Assembly (NCBI RefSeq): GCF_036014015.1 | Contig: NZ_CP107905.1 | Span: 372,001-436,000 of the forward strand | Length of the DNA: 64,000 nt | DNA from: Streptomyces sp. NBC_00457 | GTDB taxonomy: Bacteria > Actinomycetota > Actinomycetes > Streptomycetales > Streptomycetaceae | Reading direction: 5' to 3' | In this document: positions 38,475-46,949 of the stretch, piece by piece | Numbering within the stretch: position 1 is the stretch's first letter | Layout of the letters: every line of letters begins with the position of its first letter | Notes under the pieces: generated by a model | Told to the model about the DNA's origin: nothing | Database searches by the model: none | Seen by the model: the letters and a program-made list of their open reading frames with translations, nothing else | Made by a program: the position numbers and the translations under genes

Positions 38475-39104
38475 TTAGGGGAGGCGGGCCAGCAAGTGGG
38501 CGTCGAGGAATCCCCGCTCGGAGGCCGGGTCGTGGATCAGCCGGGCGAACGCGGCGAGCCCAGCCCCGGCCAGCAATTCGGCGAACCGGTCCACCGGCCA
38601 GCTATAGGCAGGCGCCACCTTGTGGTCGAAGCGGACCGGCTCCGGTCCATCGGTCGCGAAGAATGAGACCAGGAGCAGGCCCCCAGGCGCCAGGACACGC
38701 GCCTGCTCGGCAAGCAGCGCGGGCAGTTCCCCAGGCGGGGTATGGATCATTGAGTAGTGGGCAAGCACGCCGCCGAGCACGCCGTCCTCGACCGGCAGAG
38801 CCTCCATCCGCGCCTCGTCGAACCGCAGCGCCGGATGGGCCCGCCGGGCGTGGTCGACCATGGCCGGGGAAAGGTCGAGTCCGAAGGCATCCAGCTCCAA
38901 GTCATGCAGCATGGCCGTCAGATGTCCAGGTCCGCACCCGACGTCGGCCACACGCAGGGTCCCCGTCCCGCGCACCAGCTCGGCGAAGGTGCCGATCATG
39001 TTCCGCGCGAACGGCTGCGTCTCCAGCCGATTAGCAAACATCGACGCATACAGCTCGACGACTCCGTCGTAGGCCGCCCTGGTTTGTTCCTGGTGATCCA
39101 CCAT
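38475..39104 (-). CDS. Class I SAM-dependent methyltransferase (transposon cargo)
   Basis: 209 residues. The SAM-binding motif I reads LRVADVGCGPGHLTAML, followed by AFGLDLSPAMVDHARR (motif II acidic residue) and LARVLAPGGLLLVSFF-type post motifs (EQARVLAPGGLLLVSFFATD). The family is a generic small-molecule methyltransferase; substrate unknown. It is the only cargo gene, transcribed towards the left end and away from the tns operon. It may protect or detoxify a compound for the host, but nothing in the sequence shows this. Confidence 0.88.
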   Translation of the reverse strand: MVDHQEQTRAAYDGVVELYASMFANRLETQPFARNMIGTFAELVRGTGTLRVADVGCGPGHLTAMLHDLELDAFGLDLSPAMVDHARRAHPALRFDEARMEALPVEDGVLGGVLAHYSMIHTPPGELPALLAEQARVLAPGGLLLVSFFATDGPEPVRFDHKVAPAYSWPVDRFAELLAGAGLAAFARLIHDPASERGFLDAHLLARLP

Positions 39105-39341
39105 GGGAAGGAAGCTAACATCCGCGCACCTTCATAGCTTCTCCGGCCCCGTGCCCCCCCGGCCCCTAGAGACTCACTGCCCGGCACACGATCACAAGAC
39201 AGGCCATCGGCACGGCGCCAGCGTCACGCTGGCAGTCCGCGGTCCAGCCTTTCGTTTGGTTTGTGCGCCTTTCCGCTCACGTTAGCGCTGGTGGTGGCCA
39301 GTGTCCTGGTGTCGGCAACATCGGGGCACAAAGGGGCGACC

Positions 39342-40091
39342 ATGGGGACTGGTGCAGGCGACGCGGACGCGACAGATTGCCGGACAGTCCGGGTCACGTA
39401 TCGGCGGGCCAACGGACGACTGGCCGAGGCTGAGCTCGACCGGGTTCCGGTGGACGAAGTCGCTGGCGGACTTCCGGTACGCGAGTTCCGTTGGTACCGG
39501 GGCCGGAAGCACTATTCGGGCTGGTACCACGCCTCGACAACGGGCCGAATGGTGGCCTACGAGAGCCGGTTGGAGCTCGCCCGCATCCTGATCGCCGACT
39601 TCGCTGGTGACATCGCGGAGATCGCGGCCCAGCCCTTCCAACTGGTCGGCTCGGACGGTACGCGCATCCGCCGCCATGTTCCCGATCTATTCCTCGTCCA
39701 CGTCGACGGTCTGGTGACCGTCGTGGACGTCAAAGCCCCCTCACGCATGAAGGATCCCAAAGTGATCGCACAGTTCGACTGGACACGCGAGGTGTGTTCG
39801 CGCCGCGGCTGGGTCTATGAGACCTGGTCGGGGGCCGAGCCTGCCGTCGTGGAGAACGTGCGCTTCCTAGCGGGCTACCGGCGCCGCGACCTGGTGGAGA
39901 CCTCTCTCATCGCGCGTGTGATGGCGGCCGCCGCGGACCAGCCGACGATCGGCGGTGTCGAGGCCGCGCTGGCCGGACACCCGCATGAGATCGTCCGTCC
40001 GGTCGTCCTGCACCTGGTCTGGTCCGGGCAGCTCGTCACCGACCTACGTGCTCCGCTGACCCGTACGAGCCGCATCCGGGTGGCGGCATGA
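39342..40091 (+). CDS. tnsA: TnsA-like transposase endonuclease subunit
   Basis: 249 residues from the ATG at 39342 (AAAGGGG upstream; the frame from 39261 adds an unsupported N-terminus). TnsA cuts the 5' strands at the transposon ends, enabling cut-and-paste movement. The restriction-endonuclease-like catalytic residues are in order: Glu74 of YESRLELA, Asp115 of HVPDLFLV, and Asp129/Lys131 of TVVDVKAPSRMKD. A C-terminal part (about 165-249) is helical and may contact TnsC. Its stop overlaps the start of tnsB (ATGA). Confidence 0.9.
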   Translation: MGTGAGDADATDCRTVRVTYRRANGRLAEAELDRVPVDEVAGGLPVREFRWYRGRKHYSGWYHASTTGRMVAYESRLELARILIADFAGDIAEIAAQPFQLVGSDGTRIRRHVPDLFLVHVDGLVTVVDVKAPSRMKDPKVIAQFDWTREVCSRRGWVYETWSGAEPAVVENVRFLAGYRRRDLVETSLIARVMAAAADQPTIGGVEAALAGHPHEIVRPVVLHLVWSGQLVTDLRAPLTRTSRIRVAA

Positions 40092-42055
40092 GTGCGTACG
40101 CGATGACCCTGTTTCCGGGGGCCCGGCTCTTCTTCGGCGGTGACGTCGTCGAGGTCGTGGACGTCGAGGGTCTGCACACGACGGTCCGCAACGAGCGGAC
40201 GGGCGAGTACAGCTCCGTTCCGCTCGGCCGGCTGGCAGCCGGAGCCCGATCGATCGGTGATCCCGCGCCGACCTCCTCAAACGGGGTTGGCCTGCTGCTG
40301 GCGAGCTTGTCGGCAGACCAGCGTCAACGGCTGGAGGAACGGGCGGGGCACGTCCGGGAGGTGCTCAGCGGCTACCGGTCCGGGCACCTTGGCAGTGCTC
40401 TGCCGAGCGAACCCAGGCCCGCTTACGACCCCGATCTTCCGCTGAAGGACCGGACTGCGGCCAAGGCCGCTGACCGCGCAGGGAGGGTCTCCAGCGTCGA
40501 TCCCCGGTGGGAGGAGGCGGTGCGCCGGGTGATGGCGGACTCGGTGACCGGCTCGACCCCCACGCGGTCGGCTCTGCTACTGCGGGCCGAGGAACGACTG
40601 ACCAGCGAGTACGGCAAGGGGACTGTTCCGATTCCGTCCCGGAGCACGGCCTACGCCCGGCTCGCCTGGCTGGCCAAGGGCACGAACGCGGTCTCCGGCA
40701 GCGCCAAGGCACGCCGCTCGATCGCGGAGAGGCCGCAGGGCACCTACGGGCGGCTGCGGGCCACCCGGCCCGGTGAGTACGTCGTGCTCGACACCCAGGA
40801 CCTGGACATCTACGCCATGGAGCCGGTGACCTGCCGCTGGGTTCCGCTCCAGCTCACCATCGCCCAGGACTTGTTCTCGCGCTGCGTCGTCGGCCTGCGG
40901 GTGACGGCCTGCTCCACGAAGGCGGTGGACGTCGCTGGCGTGTTGTTCGAGGCGGTCTGCCCTCCGCTGGAGGACACGGTCCGGCCCGCGCTCGCTCATT
41001 ACCACGGGCTGTGGGACGAGGTGGTGTTCACCGAGGACCAACTCGTGCCGGGCGCCGGGCTGTGTCCGCCGGAGACGCTGGTCATCGACCACGGACGGGC
41101 GTTCATGTCCGCGCACGTGATCGGGGTCTGCACCCGGCTGGGGATGTCCATTCAGCCGGCCCAGCCGAAGAAACCCACGGACAAGCCGACCGTCGAACGC
41201 TTCTTCCGCACCCTGCGGGAGGGGCTGATCCAGCACCTTCCTGCCTACAAGGGACCCGACGTCCACAACCGCGGCCAGGCGGTCGAGAACACCGCGTTCT
41301 TCTTCATCCACGAGGTGGAGGAAGTCATCCGTGAGTGGATCACGGAGGTCTACCACCGCCGCGAGCACGACGGACTGGTCATCCCGCAGTGGCCGAAGCT
41401 GTCGCTGTCCCCGTTGGAGATGCTGCGCATCGGCCTGGCCCGCGCCGGGCGACTGCGCATGCCGGCCTCGGCGGACCTGGCCTTCCAATTCCTCGCGGTC
41501 AAGCCGCGCACGATCCAGCACTACGGGGTCGAGGTCGATGGCCTGCGTTACAACGGGCCCGCGCTGGACGGCTACCGCAACGCGCCCAGCCCCTACACCG
41601 GCCTGGGACGGCAGTGGCCGATTCACGTCAACCCTGACGACGTGCGGTTCGTCTACTTCCAGGACCCGGCCGACGACTCCTGGCATCCGCTGCACTGGGA
41701 ACACGCTCCTGCCCTGCAGATGGCCTTCAGCGGGGAGGCCGCCGCCTATGCCCGTCGTCTGGCCGCACGCGAAGGCCGGCACATCGACGCCTCGCAGGCC
41801 CTGTCGGATCTTCTGGCCCGCTGGGACCAGGGCATGGTCACCGACCGGCGCGAACGCCGCATCGCGGTGCGGCTGTCGGAAGAACGTGACGCCCTGTCCC
41901 TGCCGGTGCTCCCCGAACAGTCCGGCCCCCTGACGCCTCCGGAGCTGAGGCTGGTGCCTGAGCTGCCGGTCGGCGACAGCGATGAGGAGGACGAGCTGTT
42001 CGACGCCCCCGAGGGCGACCACTTCTACGCCGACGCCTTCGAGGTGATCGAGTGA
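40088..42055 (+). CDS. tnsB: TnsB-like DDE transposase
   Basis: 655 residues. An N-terminal DNA-binding region is followed by an rve integrase core with the DDE triad Asp235 (YVVLDTQDLD), Asp334 (LVIDHGRAFM) and Glu370 (KPTVERFFRTL), then a Mu-type C-terminal beta-barrel (VNPDDVRFVYFQDPADDSWH) and an acidic tail (DSDEEDELFDAPEGD) likely to meet TnsC. It binds the ends and joins the 3' strands to target DNA. Overlaps tnsA and tnsC. Confidence 0.93.
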   Translation: MSAYAMTLFPGARLFFGGDVVEVVDVEGLHTTVRNERTGEYSSVPLGRLAAGARSIGDPAPTSSNGVGLLLASLSADQRQRLEERAGHVREVLSGYRSGHLGSALPSEPRPAYDPDLPLKDRTAAKAADRAGRVSSVDPRWEEAVRRVMADSVTGSTPTRSALLLRAEERLTSEYGKGTVPIPSRSTAYARLAWLAKGTNAVSGSAKARRSIAERPQGTYGRLRATRPGEYVVLDTQDLDIYAMEPVTCRWVPLQLTIAQDLFSRCVVGLRVTACSTKAVDVAGVLFEAVCPPLEDTVRPALAHYHGLWDEVVFTEDQLVPGAGLCPPETLVIDHGRAFMSAHVIGVCTRLGMSIQPAQPKKPTDKPTVERFFRTLREGLIQHLPAYKGPDVHNRGQAVENTAFFFIHEVEEVIREWITEVYHRREHDGLVIPQWPKLSLSPLEMLRIGLARAGRLRMPASADLAFQFLAVKPRTIQHYGVEVDGLRYNGPALDGYRNAPSPYTGLGRQWPIHVNPDDVRFVYFQDPADDSWHPLHWEHAPALQMAFSGEAAAYARRLAAREGRHIDASQALSDLLARWDQGMVTDRRERRIAVRLSEERDALSLPVLPEQSGPLTPPELRLVPELPVGDSDEEDELFDAPEGDHFYADAFEVIE

Positions 42056-43140
42056 GGCAGCCCAACCTGTTCAGCCTCTCCCGCAAGGAGGGCTGGCGCC
42101 GCTTCGCCGACGCCCCACCACGGCAGCGGCCCGAGACACTGACCCGGGCCCAACTGGCCGCGCTGGGCGAGGCGGCAGCCGAGGACTACAACGATTCCCG
42201 GCACGACTGGCACGCGAACTTCGGGATCGTGCAGACGCCGCAGCTCGCGGGCATCCACGACGAACTCGAACAGATCGTGGCCAGCAACCGGCAGGACGGC
42301 GACCGCATCCGCTCCGCCGCCGTCATCGACGCGCTGCCGGGCCTGGGCAAGACCACCATCGCCAACCTGTTCGGCCGCGACTTCGACCGCCAGCAGATGC
42401 GCCGCCTGTCCACAGTCACCGAGGCCGGACACGAACGCATCCCCGTCTTCCGTGTCGGCCTGACCTCCAACACCACCCTGCGAACCCTGAACCGGATGAT
42501 CTGCGAGTACTACGGCCACCCGGCCACCGACCGCGCGAACGCCGCCGCCCTGGCCAGTCACGCCCTGGACTGCGTCCTGTCCTGCGAGACCCAGCTCGGC
42601 ATCATCGACGACATCCACTTCATCGACCTGGATCGACGCGACGGCCTGGCGGTGTCCAACCACCTCAAGTGGCTCGCCAACGAACTGCCGGTCACCTTCA
42701 TCTATGTCGGTGTCGGCCTGGCCGAGCGTCGGTTCTTCGCGGACGGCCTGACCGGCAAGAACGTGGCTCTGGCCCAGACCGCCCGCCGCTGGACCCGACT
42801 GGGTGTCGATCCGTTCCGTCTCGACACCGACCAGGGCCGACGCCACTGGCGGAGCCTGATCAAGTCCACCGAACGCCAGCTCGTCCTGGCCGAGCACCGA
42901 CCCGGAATGCTGCTGCGCAACGCCGACTACCTCTTCGAACGCACCAGCGGCCACATCGGGTCGTACTTCACGCTGCTCATGCGCGGCTGCTACCGCGCGA
43001 TCCGCACCGGCACAGAATCCATCACTCGCGAGGTCCTCGACGGCATCCGCCTCGATGAGGCATCCGAGCAGGCACGCAAGCAGCTGGCCGCCACCATGGC
43101 CCACGCGAAGAACACCCCCGCGCTCGGCGATGCCTCGTGA
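42052..43140 (+). CDS. tnsC: TnsC-like AAA+ ATPase transposition regulator
   Basis: 362 residues from the GTG at 42052. Walker A DALPGLGKTT (about 93-102) and Walker B LGIIDDIHFI (about 182-191) define the AAA+ core of TnsC/TniB proteins, which form filaments on target DNA and link the target selector to the transposase. A polar N-terminal extension (MRQPNLFSLSRKEGWRRFAD) precedes it. It overlaps tnsB upstream and tniQ downstream (GTGA), so all four proteins come from one message. Confidence 0.92.
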   Translation: MRQPNLFSLSRKEGWRRFADAPPRQRPETLTRAQLAALGEAAAEDYNDSRHDWHANFGIVQTPQLAGIHDELEQIVASNRQDGDRIRSAAVIDALPGLGKTTIANLFGRDFDRQQMRRLSTVTEAGHERIPVFRVGLTSNTTLRTLNRMICEYYGHPATDRANAAALASHALDCVLSCETQLGIIDDIHFIDLDRRDGLAVSNHLKWLANELPVTFIYVGVGLAERRFFADGLTGKNVALAQTARRWTRLGVDPFRLDTDQGRRHWRSLIKSTERQLVLAEHRPGMLLRNADYLFERTSGHIGSYFTLLMRGCYRAIRTGTESITREVLDGIRLDEASEQARKQLAATMAHAKNTPALGDAS

Positions 43141-46010
43141 CCGAGTCACGAGTGCTACCCCTGCGGATCCCGATCCTGGACGGCGAGAGCCTGGACAGCT
43201 GGCTGGAGACGCTGGGCCGCCGCAACGGCCTGACCTTCTCCGCGTTCCTGCGCATCCTGGGACTGCCAGGGCACTACCACACCCGCTCGATGGTCAGCGA
43301 CCTACCCGTCACCGTGCTGCGCGAGCTGGAGATCCACACCGGCCTTCCAGCCGGCCGTCTCGATCAGGCGGTGATCGGCAGCGGATTCCCCTTCGGCCCC
43401 AGGCGGCAGCGACGATGCCGGTTTTGTCCCCAGTGCCTGGCCGAGCAGGAGGGACGCTGGCTGCTCAAGTGGTGGCTTCCCTGGACATTCGCCTGCACCA
43501 CCCACGAAGCCCTGCTGCACGACACCTGCCCCGGCTGCGGCGAAGGAGTACGCGTCAGGCTCCCCGGACACACTCTCCGGTTCCCGGCGGGAACCTGCAC
43601 CATCGCGTCCCGGCTGGCGTCCGTCTGCGGCACCGACCTGACCAACGCCGAGCTTCTGCCGTTGGCCTCCGATCACCCGTTGCTCGCCGCCCAGCACCAC
43701 GTCGACGTCCTGCTCGCCGACCCGTCCACCGCCTACACGGTCCTGGCCGACCTGAGCCAGTGCACGTCATGGCTGATGCACACGATCGACGACGACGACC
43801 TCCAGTCGATGGGCCGGGCGGTCCGAGAATGCTGGCACCGCAGGCCGCTGGCCACGCGGACTCCTGCCGACCGGGTCAAGCCGCTCGGCGCTGCCGTGAG
43901 CGGTGTCATCGCCCACGCGGCTCTGCCCTTCCTCGTCACACCCGACGACGCCTTGGCCGCCCATGCTGTCCACGGCCTGCGGGCCCGGCGCGACACCCCG
44001 AACAAGGTGATCCCCCGGGGCATGACCGCCGAGCAGTGGTCCCAACTCTCACCGGGCACGCAGCGCCGGTTCCTGCACGCCGGCGATCGGATCATGGGCG
44101 CCCTGGACCGCGTCCGCTTCTCGTCGTCCACCCCACGCGCCCGCGTTCCCGAACCCGGGGAGCACAGCGCGAGCGCACGCATCCGGCATCTTCCGCAGCT
44201 CCTCTGGCCTGGTTGGACAGTGCGACTCATGCCCCGGGAGGGAATGCAGGAGAACCTCTTCCGCGGCATCGCCGCCGCACTACTGCTCCTGCCCGGGGAG
44301 CCCGAACTACGGGCACGCGGCATCACCGATCGACTGGGACCGCACCTGCCGAACGCTATGACCGTCACCTTGCAGCGAGCCCTCAAATCCGGGCACCCGG
44401 ACGTGCTCACCGCACTCTGCAACTTCGCCCACCATCTCGACGACCACGGCAGCCCCATCGACTACGAGCGCCGGCGGCACCTCATCCCCGCGGCCCCGAT
44501 CAGCCCCGACCGGTGGCGCGAGCTCTGTTTCCGCACGGGCACGCAGCCCGGTGAACAGCTCAGTACCAAAACCACCCAGGCCCCCCGCTACCTCAACGCC
44601 CAGCGCTACCTCCACCAGCTCCTCACCGGCGCCGACCTCACCGACCCCCGCCACCCCCTCGCCCTGCGATCGGCGCCCGACCGCTCCCGGTACTTCGCCT
44701 TCCCACCCTCCCTGACCCTCGACCAGCGAGATGCCCTCCACCAGCACGCGATCGGCATCCTGCACGACCTGAACATCACCGAGCCCCTGACCTGGGAACC
44801 GCCGCAAGAATGCGCCGACGGACTCGACCTCCCCGGCCGGCACCTCGACGACATCGACCTGGAAGAAGTACGCCGCATCGTCATCACCGAACAACGCGCA
44901 CCACGAGAAGCGGCCAAGGACCTGGACACCACCCTGACCCACATCCGGTTCACACTCGAACAGGTTCCCCGCGAGCCCCGCGAGTGGGCCAGGTCATCGA
45001 GCCTCGGCTCCTGGCGCCTCCACCAGCAGGCCAAAGAGGTCCTCACCACCACCTTCCTGCAACGCGAGTACATCGACGGCGACAAGACGCTGGCTCACAT
45101 CGCCCAGGAAACCGGCATCCCCCGCCACATCGCCATCGCCCACGCCCGCACCCTCGGCTTCACCATCCGCCGGACCCGCAAGCCCTTCCCCATCGACGAG
45201 CCCTGGCTGCGCGAGCAGTACCTCACCCGCAAGCGCTCGACCTACGACATCGCCGAAGAACTCGGCACCGAAGACGAGACGGTCCGCCGACGCCTCAAGC
45301 ACCTGAAGATTCCCCTGCGGCCCCCAGGAGTGCACAGCCGCACCGTCATGACCAAGATCGACACCAGCCTCCCCCGCGACGTCCGATCCGCCGTCGAAGG
45401 CACCCTCCACGGTTGGCTCCGCCTCCACCGCTTCCAGATCGCCATGCGCTTCCCGTCCCTCGACAGCGCCGCCCGCCACCTGAAGACCGAACCCAACGCC
45501 CTGGTCACACAGTTCCGGCGACTGGAACGTGACATCGGCAAAAGCCTCTTCACCAGGGCGGCCTTCGGCCGCCCTCAACAGCCCACCCCGCAGGGCCGAC
45601 GACTACTTCGAGACCTCGAAGCCGACCGAGTCGAGGCCCTGATGACCGCATCACTGCCGCACCACCACACCCCTGCCCCGCCCGATGACCACGTCCTGGA
45701 AGCCGCCCATGCCAAGTTCCAGACCCGCCGCAACCCCGGCCCACCCACCCCCTTCGACGACATCGCTGTCGAGCGCATCCGCATCACAAGGCCAATGCTC
45801 GCCCTCCTGCACGATCTGCTCGCCCGACCGCAACAGGAGTTCTACGGCGCCGAGGTCATCGCACGCACCGGACTCGAACCAGGAAGCGTCTATCCACAGC
45901 TCAAGAGGCTCGAACGAGCGGGCTGGCTCACCAGCCGACTCGAAGACGACATCACCTGGATGAACAGAGCCACCCCAGGCCGCGGACCCGGCAAACGCCG
46001 CACCTTCTAA
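43137..46010 (+). CDS. tniQ: TniQ/TnsD-type target selector with C-terminal LysR-like and PadR-like winged helices
   Basis: 957 residues. The N-terminus has the TniQ domain with zinc ligands CRFCPQC (Cys94, 97, 100), Cys120/His123 (FACTTHEALL) and CPGC (Cys131, 134). A long middle region includes repeated helix-turn-helix-like segments (KTLAHIAQETGIPRHIAIAH, STYDIAEELGTEDETVRRRL). Around residues 760-830 a LysR-type winged helix appears (FPSLDSAARHLKTEPNALVT, FRRLERDIGKSLFTR). From ~880 a PadR-like winged helix starts (FYGAEVIARTGLEPGSVYPQ, LKRLERAGWLTSRL). The TAA at 46008 interrupts that domain. In-frame codons continue as TLTAEGHRAARHETQHRTAA to 46073, the usual PadR ending, so a Tyr codon probably became a stop. 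Likely reads the target DNA sequence. Confidence 0.9.
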   Translation: MTESRVLPLRIPILDGESLDSWLETLGRRNGLTFSAFLRILGLPGHYHTRSMVSDLPVTVLRELEIHTGLPAGRLDQAVIGSGFPFGPRRQRRCRFCPQCLAEQEGRWLLKWWLPWTFACTTHEALLHDTCPGCGEGVRVRLPGHTLRFPAGTCTIASRLASVCGTDLTNAELLPLASDHPLLAAQHHVDVLLADPSTAYTVLADLSQCTSWLMHTIDDDDLQSMGRAVRECWHRRPLATRTPADRVKPLGAAVSGVIAHAALPFLVTPDDALAAHAVHGLRARRDTPNKVIPRGMTAEQWSQLSPGTQRRFLHAGDRIMGALDRVRFSSSTPRARVPEPGEHSASARIRHLPQLLWPGWTVRLMPREGMQENLFRGIAAALLLLPGEPELRARGITDRLGPHLPNAMTVTLQRALKSGHPDVLTALCNFAHHLDDHGSPIDYERRRHLIPAAPISPDRWRELCFRTGTQPGEQLSTKTTQAPRYLNAQRYLHQLLTGADLTDPRHPLALRSAPDRSRYFAFPPSLTLDQRDALHQHAIGILHDLNITEPLTWEPPQECADGLDLPGRHLDDIDLEEVRRIVITEQRAPREAAKDLDTTLTHIRFTLEQVPREPREWARSSSLGSWRLHQQAKEVLTTTFLQREYIDGDKTLAHIAQETGIPRHIAIAHARTLGFTIRRTRKPFPIDEPWLREQYLTRKRSTYDIAEELGTEDETVRRRLKHLKIPLRPPGVHSRTVMTKIDTSLPRDVRSAVEGTLHGWLRLHRFQIAMRFPSLDSAARHLKTEPNALVTQFRRLERDIGKSLFTRAAFGRPQQPTPQGRRLLRDLEADRVEALMTASLPHHHTPAPPDDHVLEAAHAKFQTRRNPGPPTPFDDIAVERIRITRPMLALLHDLLARPQQEFYGAEVIARTGLEPGSVYPQLKRLERAGWLTSRLEDDITWMNRATPGRGPGKRRTF

Positions 46011-46080
46011 ACCCTCACAGCCGAGGGCCACCGCGCCGCCCGACACGAAACCCAACACCGCACCGCGGCCTGAAGAATCC

Positions 46081-46121
46081 GACAGATCGGCCGGACAAAG
46101 CCCCGACAAGAAGCCTGGACA
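46081..46121 (-). repeat. Right-end TGTC repeat array (TnsB-binding candidates)
   Basis: GACA (TGTC on the minus strand) at 46081, 46094, 46105 and 46118, spaced 13, 11 and 13 bp, between the tniQ end and the right terminal repeat. The mirror image of the left-end array supports their role as transposase sites. Confidence 0.65.
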
Positions 46122-46167
46122 GCACCCCGAAACACCAGGTCACGTTGCCACCGGCCGGCAGCTGAAA

Positions 46168-46179
46168 TCGGAACCTACA
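46168..46179. repeat. Right terminal inverted repeat TCGGAACCTACA
   Basis: Perfect inverse of 38292-38303. It ends ...ACA and is followed directly by the target duplication. Confidence 0.92.
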
Positions 46180-46184
46180 GCGGC
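46180..46184. repeat. Target-site duplication GCGGC (right copy)
   Basis: Identical to 38287-38291 on the far side of the element. Confidence 0.9.
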
Positions 46185-46198
46185 CGGAAGCGGCCGCC
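46185..46198 (+). terminator. Right half of a terminator hairpin split by the transposon
   Basis: Joining 38291 to 46185 (removing the element and one duplication) recreates GGCGGCCG-GAAG-CGGCCGCC, a perfect 8-bp stem with a tetraloop, 9 bp after the NlpC/P60 stop. The left arm now lies at 38286-38291, almost 8 kb away, so the original terminator is broken. Confidence 0.75.
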
Positions 46199-46277
46199 GT
46201 TTGGCGATCAAGAACGAACAGGGCCGCTGCCTCCGTGAGAGGCACGGTCGTCCGGGCCCCCGAGCGGATGAGGGCAT

Positions 46278-46904
46278 TCACCTTCGGTCCGCCCCGGGCG
46301 GTGGATAGAGCCACAGCCGCAGCAGTCGGCTGAGTCGCGGCATCAGCACATAAGTCAGCGTCGGCAGCAGTACCGCAGGGAATACCACCGCGCGCAGCGG
46401 CAGCGGCCAGCCGGTCGTGTAGGGCACGAGCAGCCACTGGATCAGCAGAACGAGCGGATAGGCCGCGAGGAACGTGGTCAGCACCATCTTCCAGCGGGGC
46501 GGGGACTGCACCGTCGTGCCGGGCAGGCTGAACCACGTCTCCATCCCGGTGGTCGACTGCCGCTCGCCGCTGACCTCGGTGGCGATGTCCTCGATCCGTG
46601 CGTGCCAGTCCGCCCGCTCCCGGGACGTCAGCCACTGCGACAACCGCTCCGGGTCGGCGAAGTGCACCACCGCGTGGAAGCGGTGCCCGTCCTCGGGACG
46701 TAGCCAGGCGACACCCTGGTTTCCGGGGAACCGCGACGCGCTACGGGTGATGCCATGAGTCCACCGCTCGAACTCGGCTTCTCTACCGGGGCGTACCTTC
46801 CAGGTGAAGACGGCCGTGACCGGTTCGGTGCACTGGGCGCTGTGGTCCGTACGGACGGCTCTGTGGTTCATACGGACCCGCGTGCCACGGACCGCGCCAC
46901 TCAT
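46278..46904 (-). CDS. Antibiotic-biosynthesis-monooxygenase-like domain protein with membrane anchor
   Basis: 208 residues from the ATG at 46904; an ATG at 46871 (MNHRAVRTD) is possible and neither has a good ribosome site. The N-terminal half is an ABM ferredoxin-like fold (AVFTWKVRPGREAEFERWTH, GNQGVAWLRPEDGHRFHAVV, FADPERLSQWLTSRERADWH). The C-terminal half has two hydrophobic helices (MVLTTFLAAYPLVLLIQWLL, VVFPAVLLPTLTYVLMP). ABM proteins oxidise small molecules or haem; the membrane-bound form is common in actinobacteria and of unknown role. Confidence 0.85.
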   Translation of the reverse strand: MSGAVRGTRVRMNHRAVRTDHSAQCTEPVTAVFTWKVRPGREAEFERWTHGITRSASRFPGNQGVAWLRPEDGHRFHAVVHFADPERLSQWLTSRERADWHARIEDIATEVSGERQSTTGMETWFSLPGTTVQSPPRWKMVLTTFLAAYPLVLLIQWLLVPYTTGWPLPLRAVVFPAVLLPTLTYVLMPRLSRLLRLWLYPPPGADRR

Positions 46905-46949
46905 GCCTCCGAGTCGACGGCCCGCCGCTCACGTCCCAGCGCCGGGGCC

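Larger units (their letters stand above)
38292..46179. mobile_element. Complete Tn7-like transposon (TnsA-TnsB-TnsC-TniQ), 7.9 kb
   Basis: Bounded by inverted ends TGTAGGTTCCGA / TCGGAACCTACA and a 5-bp direct duplication GCGGC. It carries a four-gene overlapping transposition operon (39342-46010) and one cargo gene, a methyltransferase, on the opposite strand near the left end. Both ends have regularly spaced TGTC repeats pointing inward, the expected TnsB-binding arrays. No CRISPR array or cas gene is inside, so it is not a CRISPR-associated transposon. It sits 15 bp after the NlpC/P60 gene, in that gene's terminator hairpin. Boundaries are exact, so insertion appears recent. Confidence 0.93.

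Noticed and set aside
38292..46179. A CRISPR-associated transposon
   Set aside because: No repeat-spacer array and no cas gene lie between the ends; TnsA is present and TniQ carries its own DNA-binding domains.
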